64,000 nt of DNA from Sulfurimonas sp. Lineage in GTDB: Bacteria > Campylobacterota > Campylobacteria > Campylobacterales > Sulfurimonadaceae. Below are positions 8,479-17,600 of this stretch, in pieces (within the stretch, counting starts at the first letter, position 1; each line of letters begins with the position of its first letter). The position numbers were made by a program, and so were the translations under genes. The notes beneath the pieces are model-generated. The model was given only the letters and a program-made list of their open reading frames with translations. It searched no databases and was not told the origin of the DNA. The DNA is taken from positions 33,204 to 97,203 of the forward strand of contig VMSZ01000007.1 in the NCBI GenBank assembly GCA_013791885.1, in the 5' to 3' direction.

Positions 8479-9471
8479 TTATAAAGCTTCTATTTTCTTT
8501 TTTAATGCAGCAACAACATCATCTGCAAGATCGCCACCAACTGCAAAACCATACTCTTGCACTTTTTCTACGATCTCATCATACGATTTTTTGCCAAGGT
8601 TTTTCACATTTTTTAAGTCATTAATACTCATCAATGCTATTTCGCCAATCAGTTTAATATTTGAGCGATCAAGACAGTTAAAACTTCTTGCACTTAATCC
8701 TAAACTATCAATGTTTGTAGATAATTTCTTAACATCAGGATTTTCTTCAACTCTCTCAATTGTAGTAGGAGATTTGATACTGATTTCAGAATTAAATACT
8801 GCTAATTGAGCATACATAACTTCTAAAGAGTTTCTAAACGCATCTACCGGTGAAATCTGTCCATCAGTTCTAATGTTTATAATTACTCTCTCAAAGTTAG
8901 GATTATCTTCAACAAGTACATTTTCAATTCTGTATGTTGCACTGCGAACCGGAGTAAAATATGCGTCCAATGCTATGTATCCATCTTCTAATTCAGTATA
9001 AGTATCTTCACTTGGTACATATCCTATACCTTGCGCGATTTTTATAGTGAAATTAAGAGTTGCATCTTCATTTAAAGTTGCAAGTGGAGCATTTGGAGTT
9101 ACTATTTCTACTTCATCATTGTTTAAATCTGCACCAGTAATTACACATGGACCAGCAAATGAGTAGTTTACATCCGATTCAGTAGCATCACCATTTAATT
9201 TAAAGCGAATCTCTTTAAGATTTAAGATAAAGTCTGAAATATCTTCAAGCATACCACGAACAGAGTCAAACTCATGCTTAGCACCCTCGATTTTTATAGC
9301 AATTGGTGCATAACCAACTGAGCTACTTAATAGAAAACGGCGAAGTGGATGTGCTAAAGAAATAGCATATCCTGTTTCAAAAGGGTATGCCATTATATTA
9401 GCTTCATTCTCACTAATCTGTTCTACCTCAAATTCTTTAGGAGCAAGTGGAGTAGTTTTAATTTTTTTCAT
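8479..9471 (-). CDS. rpoA: DNA-directed RNA polymerase subunit alpha
   Basis: The 330-residue alpha subunit nucleates core RNA polymerase assembly. The N-terminal dimer domain is seen from [20 protein letters not shown] (about 31-50) to about 230. The C-terminal domain (about 250-320) has the helix-hairpin-helix [21 protein letters not shown], which contacts UP elements and activators. It lies between rpsD and rplQ in the standard alpha operon order. Confidence 0.98.
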   Translation of the reverse strand: MKKIKTTPLAPKEFEVEQISENEANIMAYPFETGYAISLAHPLRRFLLSSSVGYAPIAIKIEGAKHEFDSVRGMLEDISDFILNLKEIRFKLNGDATESDVNYSFAGPCVITGADLNNDEVEIVTPNAPLATLNEDATLNFTIKIAQGIGYVPSEDTYTELEDGYIALDAYFTPVRSATYRIENVLVEDNPNFERVIINIRTDGQISPVDAFRNSLEVMYAQLAVFNSEISIKSPTTIERVEENPDVKKLSTNIDSLGLSARSFNCLDRSNIKLIGEIALMSINDLKNVKNLGKKSYDEIVEKVQEYGFAVGGDLADDVVAALKKKIEAL

Positions 9472-9496
9472 TCTTTAACGCCCTTTTAATTATTTA

Positions 9497-10123
9497 TTAT
9501 TTCGAGTAAAGCTCAACGATTAAACGCTCTTCTACCGGAATAACAACTTCTTCACGTTCTGGTAAACGAGTAAATATACCAAATACTTTATCAGCATCGA
9601 TATCAACCCATGGAGCTATACCTGTTTGGTTAGTTAATTCAATAGCACGTGTGATTTGAGCATTTTTCTTGCTTGATTCACGAACTTCAACTTTTTGACC
9701 AGGTTGTACACGGTATGAAGGAATATCCAATTTCTTACCGTCTACTAAGATGTGACCATGAGTTACAAGTTGACGAGCGAAACGACGAGTCGATGCAAAT
9801 CCCATTCTGTAAACAACATTGTCTAATCTTTGTTCGATAAGTGTTACAAGGTTTGTACCTGTATTACCTTCACGACGTTTAGCTTCAACGAATATAGCAC
9901 GGAATTGTTTCTCAGAAACACCATACATAAATTTCGCTTTTTGCTTTTCATTTAACTGTAAACCATACTCAGATACTTTTTTACGACGTTGACCGTGTTG
10001 ACCCGGACCGTATGGACGTTTGTCTAAAGCAGACTTACCTGCTAAACGACGCTCACCTTTAAGGTTAAGGCTTACACCAAATCTTCTTTCGATTTTTTCT
10101 ACTGGACCTCTATATCTTGCCAT
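9497..10123 (-). CDS. rpsD: 30S ribosomal protein S4
   Basis: A 208-residue primary 16S-rRNA-binding protein. It has the N-terminal [19 protein letters not shown], the [15 protein letters not shown] segment near 33-47 and an S4 RNA-binding domain near 98-160 ([20 protein letters not shown]). The N-terminus has no Zn-binding cysteines (the C-minus form). In other bacteria S4 represses the alpha operon; a target site was not identified here. Confidence 0.98.
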   Translation of the reverse strand: MARYRGPVEKIERRFGVSLNLKGERRLAGKSALDKRPYGPGQHGQRRKKVSEYGLQLNEKQKAKFMYGVSEKQFRAIFVEAKRREGNTGTNLVTLIEQRLDNVVYRMGFASTRRFARQLVTHGHILVDGKKLDIPSYRVQPGQKVEVRESSKKNAQITRAIELTNQTGIAPWVDIDADKVFGIFTRLPEREEVVIPVEERLIVELYSK

Positions 10124-10134
10124 CAGTAATCTCC

Positions 10135-10527
10135 TTAAACTCTACGACGCTTAGGTGCGCGACAACCGTTGTGTGGTAATGCAGTAACGTCTTTCATAAA
10201 CGTAACGCGGATACCTTCGATAGCACCTACAGCTTTAGTTGCTGTTTCACGACCTGAACCAGGACCTTGAACTTTAATACCAAGTTCTTTAATACCATGT
10301 ACTTGAGCTTTTGCTACTGCATCTTCAACCGCTGCTTGCGCTGCGAATGGAGTAGATTTTTTACTACCTTTGAAGCCTAAGCTCCCAGCAGAACTCCAAG
10401 CAATCATGTTGCCCATTTCATCTGTAATTGTTACAAGTGTATTGTTAAATGATGCAGAGATATGAACGATACCACGAGCAATATTTTTCTTTACTACTTT
10501 TTTTCTAACAGCTTTTCTTTTTGCCAT
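10135..10527 (-). CDS. rpsK: 30S ribosomal protein S11
   Basis: 130-residue platform protein of the small subunit. It has the conserved [18 protein letters not shown] near 19-36, KSTPFAAQ near 57-64, the GPGSGRE loop near 88-94, and the C-terminal [13 protein letters not shown]. Placed in the usual order rpsM-rpsK-rpsD with 11-bp gaps. Confidence 0.98.
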   Translation of the reverse strand: MAKRKAVRKKVVKKNIARGIVHISASFNNTLVTITDEMGNMIAWSSAGSLGFKGSKKSTPFAAQAAVEDAVAKAQVHGIKELGIKVQGPGSGRETATKAVGAIEGIRVTFMKDVTALPHNGCRAPKRRRV

Positions 10528-10537
10528 CTGCTAATCC

Positions 10538-10900
10538 TTACGCTGCGCCGACAGTTTTACGTTTACCCTTACGAGTACGCGCATTTGTCTTAGTTTTTTG
10601 ACCACGACATGGAAGACCACGACGGTGACGTAGACCTCTATATGAACCTAAATCCATAAGTGCCTTGATATCCATAGCTACTTTTTTACGTAAATCACCC
10701 TCAACCATATGGTTAGCACGGATTTCGTTTGTTATAGCAGCAACATCTTCTTCGTTTAATTCGAAAACTCTTTTGTTATAGTCAATGCCTGTAGCGTCTA
10801 AAATTAGACGAGAAGCGTGAAGACCAATCCCATAGATGTACGTTAGACCGTACTCTACTCTTTTTTTCTTAGGTAAATCGACACCAGATATACGAGCCAT
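10538..10900 (-). CDS. rpsM: 30S ribosomal protein S13
   Basis: 120-residue head protein that contacts the P-site tRNA and L5 bridge. Canonical opening [20 protein letters not shown] and the C-terminal [17 protein letters not shown]. Lies 2 bp after rpmJ in the alpha operon. Confidence 0.98.
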   Translation of the reverse strand: MARISGVDLPKKKRVEYGLTYIYGIGLHASRLILDATGIDYNKRVFELNEEDVAAITNEIRANHMVEGDLRKKVAMDIKALMDLGSYRGLRHRRGLPCRGQKTKTNARTRKGKRKTVGAA

Positions 10901-10902
10901 GC

Positions 10903-11016
10903 TTATCCTTGTCTCTGTTTATGTTTTTTAACTTTGCAGATTACTCTAACAATGCCTTTTCTTTTGACAACTTTACAATCGTCACACATCTTCTTAACTG
11001 AAGCTCTTACTTTCAT
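10903..11016 (-). CDS. rpmJ: 50S ribosomal protein L36
   Basis: A 37-residue zinc-ribbon ribosomal protein, [17 protein letters not shown]..., with zinc ligands C11, C14, C27 and H32. The start ATG (11014-11016) is preceded by AAGGAACTTTC on the - strand. It is the first gene of this part of the ribosomal cluster. In Helicobacter it follows infA directly, but here infA is 12.4 kb away, so rpmJ must have its own promoter or use one from upstream sequence. Confidence 0.95.
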   Translation of the reverse strand: MKVRASVKKMCDDCKVVKRKGIVRVICKVKKHKQRQG

Positions 11017-11336
11017 TGAAAGTTCCTTCTATTTTAATCTAATAAAATCCGAACAAGTCCGGCTTTTATTCAGTTACTAAAGCTTCACCATATAGGTGAG
11101 AAATAATTAACTTCTTAAAGCTAGCCTATTTGGTTGTACTTTTACTTTGCTGCATTGAGGCGAACAAGCGGTTTGCCAATACTTTTGTCTTTATAATATA
11201 TATAAAGATAGAAATACTCAACTATTATGTTAAAACAGCAAAGCGGACTGGGATTATACATAAATAAATGTAAAAGATTTATTAAGTTTAAATATTTCAC
11301 TCTGCTTTCTTCAACTTAAAGTATTAAATATTCTCA
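11017..11336 (-). promoter_or_regulatory. 320-bp gene-free leader region upstream of rpmJ
   Basis: No open frame or RNA gene recognised. Contents: an imperfect hairpin at 11041-11070 (7 bp AATAAAA/TTTTATT plus 3 bp CCG/CGG) within the presumed rpmJ leader, and a - strand TATAAT at 11253-11258, about 240 bases before rpmJ, without a clear -35. This would make a long leader for the alpha operon, where S4 or L36 feedback could act. All inferred from position. Confidence 0.4.
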
Positions 11337-11681
11337 TTAATCCCATACAACACTCACTCCATACTCCGGATTTAAAGTTATAAATTTATTATAATAAATT
11401 TTTTTGCCATACTTTTTACTCAAAAGTTCGACTTCCAAACTTTCATCTTCAAGCAGAGTTCTTACTTCTTTGTAGGAGAGCCATTTCCCATATTTCGCTA
11501 ATGAGTTTTGCCATATTCTAAAATCGCATGTTGCGTTTTGGCTAAGTTCATACATCTCGCCGTCTTCTGTAACCCATGAAGCGTTTGAGCAAACATACAG
11601 CTTCACTTTTTTTCCTCGTACTTCTTTTTCTTGAATTTCAATCTGGCCATCATCACAATACGGACATTTTCCCAAAATCAT
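11337..11681 (-). CDS. Small zinc-finger protein resembling topoisomerase C-terminal repeat
   Basis: A 114-residue protein with CPYCDDGQIEI at 6-16, a C at about 31 (LYVCSN) and a C near 52 (ATCDFRIW). The pattern C-x2-C ... C ... C-x-F-x-IW followed by GKWLSYKEVRTLLED resembles the zinc-ribbon repeat at the C-terminus of bacterial topoisomerases. No topoisomerase domain is attached. DNA- or RNA-binding is a guess. It is a single gene at the left border of the block that splits the ribosomal cluster. Confidence 0.55.
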   Translation of the reverse strand: MILGKCPYCDDGQIEIQEKEVRGKKVKLYVCSNASWVTEDGEMYELSQNATCDFRIWQNSLAKYGKWLSYKEVRTLLEDESLEVELLSKKYGKKIYYNKFITLNPEYGVSVVWD

Positions 11682-11840
11682 CTTTACTCTCTTTTTTTAT
11701 AGTACGTAAATATATTCTATCTGTTGCAAGTGCACTGTTTTTATTTCAAAATGCAATATAAATAGAATTTAACTTAAATAAATATTATGTTTTTTTATTA
11801 ATTTTATAGATAATTTATATTTTATTAATAATATTCGACT

Positions 11841-11846
11841 TATACT
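11841..11846 (+). promoter_or_regulatory. -10 element for the heme-sensor diguanylate cyclase
   Basis: TATACT on the + strand, 21 bp before the ATG at 11868. TGGAGG lies between as ribosome-binding site, implying a very short leader. The upstream 150 bp is extremely AT-rich. Confidence 0.45.
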
Positions 11847-11867
11847 TTCCTGGTATGGAGGTGTTCT

Positions 11868-13118
11868 ATGAACACAGATAATAAAAAACTTTTAGTCAAA
11901 ACATTTATTCTTATGATAAGTGTATATGTGATTGTGTTAGGCATAGCATATGCCTTATTTAAAGGCTATGCCATTGAAGAGAATGAATCAAAACTTCAAG
12001 ACTTGGTGATGCACAACAAAGCACTTCACACCTATGTTGAAGAGCAACTCAAACCCGTTATTTATAAGCTTAAAGAAGAGGGTAAAATAGAAAAAGATTA
12101 TTTTGACCCAAAAATTCTCTCTTTTACCTACATGTCACGCAAGATTATGGATGAATACAACAAGCAAAGAACGTCCAATAACATTGAAACAATTGCTTAT
12201 AAATTTGCTTCGCAAAACCCTCGAAATCCAATTAATAAAGCAAATGAAAATGAAGAAAAAATATTAAAAATATTCAATGCTAAAGAGATTAATAAATATC
12301 ATGAGCATTTAAAAGAACAGGGGAAAGAATATATTTTTTATGCCATGCCTGTTACAACGAATGTAGAATCCTGTATGCGATGTCACAGTGATCCAAAATA
12401 TGCCCCAAAATCCTTGCTTGAGCTTTACGGTGATAAAGCAGGCTTTTATGAAAAAGTTGGAGACATCCGCGCCTTTATGTCTGTTACTATGCCTCTTGAG
12501 GTTGAGCTTAAAAAAACGGTCCGAATGATTACACTCTTTGCGTTTACTCTGTTTGCCTTGTTATTGGCAGTATTTTGGATTATCTTTTATTTTATCAGAC
12601 AGCTTGATACCAGAGATAAAAAGCTTCTAGAACAGGCGAACAAAGATGCACTTACGAAAATATACAACAGACATGTTTTTAATCAAGACATAGAGAAGCT
12701 GAATCCTCAAAGAAAAAATATCGGTCAATTTCTTATTATGCTGGATATTGACCATTTTAAAGATGTCAACGACACTCATGGACACCCTACCGGCGATACT
12801 GTTTTAATACGACTCAGTGAGATTATCTCAAAAAATATCCGTGATCACGATAAGTTTTACAGAATAGGCGGTGAAGAATTTGCCATCATTTCTCTGCACT
12901 CAACGCTCAATGACGCCCTTGAATTTGCTGAACGCCTTAGAGAAGAGATTAAAGCAAGCTCTTTTGAAAAAGTTGGCTCACTGACTGTGAGTATCGGCAT
13001 TTCACAACTTCGCGTAGGTGATACAGGTAGTAAACTTTTTGACAGAGCGGACAAAGCACTTTACAATGCAAAAAAGAACGGCCGAGACCAAGTACAAGCT
13101 TACATGGACCTTGAGTAA
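11868..13118 (+). CDS. Membrane diguanylate cyclase with periplasmic c-type heme sensor
   Basis: A 416-residue signalling protein. TM1 lies at about 11-31. The periplasmic part (about 32-215) matches the DUF3365/Tll0287-like domain, with a c-type heme motif C169-MR-C172-H173 and the downstream YAPKSLLELYGDKAGF segment. TM2 is at about 220-243. The cytoplasmic GGDEF domain is at about 255-412, with DIDHFKDVND near 293 and an active-site GGEEF at 334-338. It probably makes cyclic-di-GMP in response to redox, NO or O2 sensed at the heme. An inhibitory RxxD site was not clearly seen. Its neighbour is the radical SAM gene 26 bp downstream. Confidence 0.85.
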   Translation: MNTDNKKLLVKTFILMISVYVIVLGIAYALFKGYAIEENESKLQDLVMHNKALHTYVEEQLKPVIYKLKEEGKIEKDYFDPKILSFTYMSRKIMDEYNKQRTSNNIETIAYKFASQNPRNPINKANENEEKILKIFNAKEINKYHEHLKEQGKEYIFYAMPVTTNVESCMRCHSDPKYAPKSLLELYGDKAGFYEKVGDIRAFMSVTMPLEVELKKTVRMITLFAFTLFALLLAVFWIIFYFIRQLDTRDKKLLEQANKDALTKIYNRHVFNQDIEKLNPQRKNIGQFLIMLDIDHFKDVNDTHGHPTGDTVLIRLSEIISKNIRDHDKFYRIGGEEFAIISLHSTLNDALEFAERLREEIKASSFEKVGSLTVSIGISQLRVGDTGSKLFDRADKALYNAKKNGRDQVQAYMDLE

Positions 13119-13144
13119 TTAAATATTTTGCTAAAATTTCATCC

Positions 13145-14395
13145 ATGAATGAATATACGGATAAATTTAGCAAAGCTATAGCAAATACATTTTTTACAAA
13201 GCTGCCTTCTGGGGAACAAAAGTTTATTAAAGATAAATCTTTTCTTTTCAAGTTTACATACCAAGAGCTTAAACAGATAACTGACATGGCAAGAGACTTG
13301 GGAATGTGGAATGAAAAAAGCATCATCGAAATCTTTCCTGAACACACCCAAAGAAAAGTAGTTTTTACACGGCTCAGAGAAGCTTACGAAGCCATAAGAA
13401 ACGCACCAAACTCTTACAAAAACTTTGAACTTAAAAATGTCCCTAAAGAGCAAAAATATACTTTTAAAACGCAACCTAAAGAAGGGTTTGGTTTAGGCCT
13501 CTGTCCTGTTGCCAGCGAGAAAACACGCTGCTGTAATCTTTTGACACTTGATGCGGTTGAGAGTTGCGGCTTTGATTGTTCCTACTGCTCCATTCAATCT
13601 TTTTACAATCAAAACACCATCACCTTTGACAGCGGTTTTAAAGACAAACTTCTTGGGCTCAATCTTGACCAGAATAAAACATACCATATCGGCACAGGGC
13701 AAAGTTCTGATTCGCTCATGTGGGGAAATCGTGAAGGTATTTTGGATGCACTTTTTTTGTTTGCGAAAAACAATCCCAATGTTATTTTAGAATTTAAAAC
13801 AAAATCTGACAATGTAAAATATTTCCTAGAAAATGAGGTGCCAAAAAATATTCTCTGCACCTGGTCACTCAACACTCAAACAATCATTGACAACGAAGAA
13901 CATCTCACAGCCTCTTTAGAAAAACGCATAAACGCAGCGAGAAAAATTGCGGACAAAGGAGTAAAAGTAGGTTTTCACTTTCACCCTATTGTTGAATATG
14001 AAAATTATCTTGACGAATATCAAGGTGTTTATGAACAACTTATCTTAAAATTTCAAGCTCAAGAGGTTGCTCTTGTAAGCTTTGGAACACTGACTTTTAT
14101 AAAACCGGTTATAAAACAGCTGCGTGAACGTGAGTTTAGGACAAAAATAACGCAGATACCCCATGAAGATGCAAGCGGAAAGACTTCTTATCCGCATGAA
14201 ACAAAAGTATCAATGTTCAAGTCTGCGTACGAAAGTTTCAAGCCGTGGCATCAAAATGTCTTCTTTTATCTGTGCATGGAAGAGCACTCTATGTGGAAAG
14301 AAGCTTTTGGCTACCAATATGCTACAAACAATGATTTTGAGAGAGCTATGCTTTACGCCTACTCTCAAAAAATCGGCCAAGACTATTTAATGTAA
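13145..14395 (+). CDS. Spore-photoproduct-lyase-like radical SAM protein
   Basis: A 416-residue radical SAM protein. The cluster motif is C141-GFD-C145-SY-C148 (Cx3Cx2C). Upstream CPVASEKTRCCNLLTLD and downstream HIGTGQSSDSLMWGN match the SPL family, whose best-known member repairs the spore photoproduct in DNA. This organism is not a spore former, so a DNA-photolesion or other radical role is inferred. It lies between the heme-sensor cyclase and an NnrS-like gene (8 bp gap to the latter), suggesting co-transcription. Confidence 0.75.
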   Translation: MNEYTDKFSKAIANTFFTKLPSGEQKFIKDKSFLFKFTYQELKQITDMARDLGMWNEKSIIEIFPEHTQRKVVFTRLREAYEAIRNAPNSYKNFELKNVPKEQKYTFKTQPKEGFGLGLCPVASEKTRCCNLLTLDAVESCGFDCSYCSIQSFYNQNTITFDSGFKDKLLGLNLDQNKTYHIGTGQSSDSLMWGNREGILDALFLFAKNNPNVILEFKTKSDNVKYFLENEVPKNILCTWSLNTQTIIDNEEHLTASLEKRINAARKIADKGVKVGFHFHPIVEYENYLDEYQGVYEQLILKFQAQEVALVSFGTLTFIKPVIKQLREREFRTKITQIPHEDASGKTSYPHETKVSMFKSAYESFKPWHQNVFFYLCMEEHSMWKEAFGYQYATNNDFERAMLYAYSQKIGQDYLM

Positions 14396-14403
14396 GGACA
14401 ACT

Positions 14404-15603
14404 ATGGGCTATTCCGCCACAAAAGAGAAAACAAATTATTTTCTCTCACAACCTCATCAACCTTTTTTTATATTGGGAATACTAAACGCAGTCCTTATGA
14501 TGTTACTCTTTGGCTTGAGCTATAAGGGTTTCATAACTCTCGAGATGTCTAATTTGCAATTTCATGTTTATTCGCTTATATTTACTTTTTTTACCAATGT
14601 TTTCACTGGCTTTTTATTTACTACTTTCCCAAGATTTTGTCAAACGCAGGTCATTAACCAAAAATACTATCTTAATGTTTTCTATCTTTCTGCTTTTGGC
14701 TCTTTACTTTTTTTACTCGGAGCTATTTCAAACTATCTGTTGATGATTGTTGGCATGGTTTTTTTATTTCTTTCTCAAGTTTTTATCGTTGTAAAATTAC
14801 AGGAAATCTACCTCAGCGGAACCGCTCATGACAAAAAAGATGCTTTTTGGATTTTAACTGCAAACTACTTTGGTCTTTTGGGACATTTTTTATTCATCTT
14901 CATTGCCTTTGCAGGTGTGTTAAGTTTCTCTTTGTACCTTTTTAACGTTACTATCACCCTCTCGTTTTATCTTTACCTCATATTTTTGGCTTTTAGCGTG
15001 GCACAAAGAATGATTCCTTTTTTCTCCCACTCTTTTGCACAAAAGAACGAAAATTTTGTCAAAATAATTTTTGTTCTTTTGGTGTCAAAAACGCTTATGA
15101 GCAGCTTTGATGTCAAAAGTGTTGAGATAATAATCGATCTGCTTCTTGGTTCCTATTTACTTCTGGAATTTCGCAGATGGGAACTTCCCCTTTTTACATC
15201 TGCCCCTATTCTTTGGGTACTTCATTTAGCACTTTTTTGGCTGCCTGCTGCATTTTTACTCTCTGCTCTGAGCTTAATTGGCGAACTGTTTTTAGACATC
15301 TCTTTTTATTTCTTCAACATCCATCTCTTAGCCTTAGGGTTTTTGACAACTGTTCTGATTGGTTTTGGAACACGAGTAACACTAGGTCACTCAGGTCAAC
15401 CGCCACATGCCGACAGACTTGCTGCAAATATATTTTGGTTTATTCAAATAGTCGTTGTTTTACGTGCCTTGTTTAGCTTCAACGTTGCGTTTGGATGGGG
15501 AGCAGACTTTTTGTTTGACATCTCGTTGAGTGCATGGCTAATTTTATTTTTAGTTTGGGCTGGAAGATATGGGAAAGTTTTAGTTTTTGGGAGTAAACTC
15601 TAA
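14404..15603 (+). CDS. NnrS-family polytopic membrane protein
   Basis: A 399-residue, very hydrophobic protein with about 12 predicted membrane segments. HVYSLIFTFFTNVFTGFLFTTFPRF near 58-82 and RVTLGHSGQPPHADR near 325-339 fit the NnrS family of heme- and copper-containing membrane proteins linked to nitric-oxide stress and denitrification. Upstream neighbours are the SPL-like gene and the heme-sensor cyclase, so a nitrosative-stress or redox group is plausible. It is convergent with the small WGR gene. Confidence 0.7.
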   Translation: MGYSATKEKTNYFLSQPHQPFFILGILNAVLMMLLFGLSYKGFITLEMSNLQFHVYSLIFTFFTNVFTGFLFTTFPRFCQTQVINQKYYLNVFYLSAFGSLLFLLGAISNYLLMIVGMVFLFLSQVFIVVKLQEIYLSGTAHDKKDAFWILTANYFGLLGHFLFIFIAFAGVLSFSLYLFNVTITLSFYLYLIFLAFSVAQRMIPFFSHSFAQKNENFVKIIFVLLVSKTLMSSFDVKSVEIIIDLLLGSYLLLEFRRWELPLFTSAPILWVLHLALFWLPAAFLLSALSLIGELFLDISFYFFNIHLLALGFLTTVLIGFGTRVTLGHSGQPPHADRLAANIFWFIQIVVVLRALFSFNVAFGWGADFLFDISLSAWLILFLVWAGRYGKVLVFGSKL

Positions 15604-15625
15604 GGCCTACTCTTAGACAAAAGTT

Positions 15626-15865
15626 TTAGTAAACGCGGTTTCTGGCAACTTTCAAGTATCCCAGATTTTTTTTGTCTACGGCCAAATCTAAGATATGCAA
15701 AAGTGCACCTTTATGTGTGTCAGCATACTCTTTAATGATGTTTGTCGGGTTTTTATGGTGAAGAGCCCCATACTCTCTTTGAATTAAAAAATCTCCAAAA
15801 AGAGTCGGGTATACGTCTATTTTGTAGTAATTCACACGTTCTTTTGTGCTTTTAAATAAAATCAT
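15626..15865 (-). CDS. Stand-alone WGR-domain-like small protein
   Basis: 79 residues that seem to be almost entirely a WGR-like fold (YYKIDVYPTLFGDFLIQREYGAL near 13-35, then a helix KEYADTHKGALLHILD and a terminal GYLKVARNRVY). WGR domains occur in PARP proteins and MolR-type regulators and bind nucleic acid ends; small single-domain copies are common in bacteria. The strict W-G-R tripeptide is not conserved (FGDFLIQREYG takes its place). Function unknown. Confidence 0.55.
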   Translation of the reverse strand: MILFKSTKERVNYYKIDVYPTLFGDFLIQREYGALHHKNPTNIIKEYADTHKGALLHILDLAVDKKNLGYLKVARNRVY

Positions 15866-15944
15866 ATTTGCTCACTGTTGTAGTATTGTGAAATTACAGC
15901 AAGAAATATTCCAATAAATTTATTTTTACGTAGAAGAACTGTGA

Positions 15945-16187
15945 CTAGTGAGTGCCACAACCACCGCCACAACAGCCGTTGCTTGTAGAATCATTCATTG
16001 CAATTACGAAAGTATCACCCACTTCTTGAACTTTAAACTGGTGCTTTCCACAAAAATCATCATTCATTGTGTCTCTCATCTCTAAAGTTTTCATAAGAGC
16101 CTCATCTTTTGTTGGCATCGCAATATTGTTTTGCAAGTCACTTCTTTTGAAACAACCGCACTCTTTTTCTACTATTATTTTAAACAT
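15945..16187 (-). CDS. Small protein with cysteine-rich C-terminal tail
   Basis: An 80-residue protein beginning MFKIIVEKECGCFKRS and ending in a CCGGGCGTH tail. An additional Cys (DDFCGKH) lies near 46. The spacing CGC ... CGKH ... CCGGGC-x-x-H suggests metal binding, but no known family was recognised. The start is supported by AAAAGGAG seven bases upstream. It is divergent from the MOSC gene. A small metal or sulfur-handling role is a guess only. Confidence 0.55.
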   Translation of the reverse strand: MFKIIVEKECGCFKRSDLQNNIAMPTKDEALMKTLEMRDTMNDDFCGKHQFKVQEVGDTFVIAMNDSTSNGCCGGGCGTH

Positions 16188-16310
16188 TTTAACTCCTTTT
16201 ATTTTATTATTTTTCGAATATTATCGTAATGGTCTTGTAGTATACTTAGCGCTATAAAAAGAGTTATTCTTTTAAGATACGATGAAAATTCCAAGTTAAA
16301 GAGAGTATGT

Positions 16311-16844
16311 TTGAAGCGCTATGAAACAGAAGTAAAGCTCCACAATATCTTCACATCCCCCGCACATAATTACTTCACAAGAGAAAAATTTGATGTTGGC
16401 ACAAATCCTACAATTATGCACACCTCGGTTCTTCTAGAAAAAAATAAAGGACTCTGTGGAGATAGGTTTGAGCATGCCACATACCCCATAACCTTTTTCT
16501 CTCTCGAAGTTGCTAAGGAAGTTTGCAACTCATTAAAATTAGAACTTGATCTGAAACTTTTTAGAAGAAATTTCATTATAAGCGGAATCAATTTAAATGA
16601 ACTCATAGGAAAAAAATTTCTCATAGGCGATGTCGAGTTTGAAGGTTTATCCCACTGTGCACCCTGCCCCTGGATGAACGCAGTCATGAAAAAAGGGGCA
16701 TATACACTCATGATAGGTCGAGGAGGTTTACGGGCAAAAGTTATACAAGGCGGCATTTTGGAACTTGGTGAACAGGTGCTCATGTCAGAAAACAGACTCA
16801 CTAAAAATCCGCTTGAGGCTTTAAGTAAAGCAATAATTCCCTAA
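16311..16844 (+). CDS. MOSC-domain protein
   Basis: A 177-residue protein matching the MOSC fold found in molybdenum-cofactor sulfurases and YiiM-like enzymes. Visible features: DRFEHATYPITFFSLEVAK, then LFRRNFIISGINLNELIGKKFLIGDVEFEG, then the CAPC segment near 119-122, where MOSC proteins carry a catalytic or sulfur-carrying cysteine. The start is TTG at 16311, after AAAGAGAG; the nearby ATG at 16307 is out of frame and hits a stop quickly. It may move sulfur to molybdenum-binding substrates. Mo-cofactor genes are at 39.8-41.8 kb, not adjacent. Confidence 0.75.
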   Translation: MKRYETEVKLHNIFTSPAHNYFTREKFDVGTNPTIMHTSVLLEKNKGLCGDRFEHATYPITFFSLEVAKEVCNSLKLELDLKLFRRNFIISGINLNELIGKKFLIGDVEFEGLSHCAPCPWMNAVMKKGAYTLMIGRGGLRAKVIQGGILELGEQVLMSENRLTKNPLEALSKAIIP

Positions 16845-16902
16845 AATGTAATAATTTCTAAAGAGAACTAAGGGATATTTACAAAATACTGAAACAATAA
16901 GA

Positions 16903-16908
16903 TATAAT
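16903..16908 (+). promoter_or_regulatory. -10 element for the second barrel gene
   Basis: TATAAT on the + strand, 50 bp before the ATG at 16958. A TTTACA lies 19 bp upstream as a weak -35. A perfect 16-bp palindrome begins 9 bp downstream (separate entry). Confidence 0.5.
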
Positions 16909-16917
16909 TTAAAACGC

Positions 16918-16933
16918 AGATAAATATTTATCT
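16918..16933. promoter_or_regulatory. Perfect 16-bp palindrome at the barrel promoter
   Basis: AGATAAATATTTATCT reads the same on both strands. It covers the expected transcription start of the outer-membrane barrel gene, so it could be an operator for a dimeric repressor or form a small leader hairpin. The all-A/T core also makes chance more likely. The regulator is unknown. Confidence 0.4.
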
Positions 16934-16957
16934 ACAATAATCTATAAAAGGAAAAAA

Positions 16958-17491
16958 ATGAAAAAGATACTATTAGCTGGCTTACTTGTTACGGGATTAA
17001 TGGCGGTGGAGAATGAGAACTATTTTGGTATTAATGCCGGGAATGCCAAATTGTCTTACAGTACAGATACAGCAAATGCTGATACGGATGGAGCACATTA
17101 CACTGCAACAGTAGGGCATTATTATGGGAATGATGGTCGTATCTCAGCCTCTTATACCTACATAAACAGAGAAAACAGTGTTGATGCAGCGGATTTGTTT
17201 TCAATAGCTTACGACTTCATGCTTCCTTTAGCTGAAGACAAATTTTCACTTTATGCAGGACCGGTCATAGGATATACAAGCTACAAAGAATCCGCAAATA
17301 CCCTAAATCTTGACTTAAGCGGTTTTCACTATGGTGCACAAGCAGGCGCAATCTTTCGTGTTGTTGACAGTGTAGAAATAGAAGCAGGATACCGTTTCTT
17401 AATGGAAACAGGCAGTGACACAGTTGCTGACGTAGAAATTAATGCTGACGATGTTAGAATGTGGTATGTTGGAGCTAATCTTCGTTTTTAA
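16958..17491 (+). CDS. Outer-membrane beta-barrel protein
   Basis: 177 residues with a signal peptide (MKKILLAGLLVTGLMAVE) and alternating strands ending in the C-terminal Phe of BamA substrates (WYVGANLRF). It resembles the barrel at 4012-4542 in length and style (YFGINAGNAKLSYSTDTANAD near 21-41). Ribosome-binding site AAAGG lies just upstream. A strong hairpin follows the stop. Likely an eight-stranded surface barrel with unknown role. Confidence 0.75.
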   Translation: MKKILLAGLLVTGLMAVENENYFGINAGNAKLSYSTDTANADTDGAHYTATVGHYYGNDGRISASYTYINRENSVDAADLFSIAYDFMLPLAEDKFSLYAGPVIGYTSYKESANTLNLDLSGFHYGAQAGAIFRVVDSVEIEAGYRFLMETGSDTVADVEINADDVRMWYVGANLRF

Positions 17492-17496
17492 TCGTA

Positions 17497-17543
17497 ATTC
17501 GTTTCCACATTTCACATGGAAACGAATACATTTCCCCCCCCCG
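17497..17543 (+). terminator. Terminator hairpin followed by a nine-cytosine run
   Basis: An 11-bp perfect stem ATTCGTTTCCA (17497-17507) / TGGAAACGAAT (17517-17527) with a nine-base loop, six bases after the barrel stop codon. The tail is ACATTT then nine C residues (17534-17542), not a T tract, so termination efficiency is uncertain. The C run is unusual for this AT-rich genome. Confidence 0.6.
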
Positions 17544-17600
17544 CTCAACAACTTCCAAACTTTAACACTCCCTCCAATCAATACCACACCATAAAACAGC

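Noticed and set aside
11150..11170. Shared TTGAGGCG between the rpmJ leader and the gmd-GT gap, taken as a repeat family
   Set aside because: An eight-base match plus a few scattered bases is expected by chance in 64 kb; flanks do not align.
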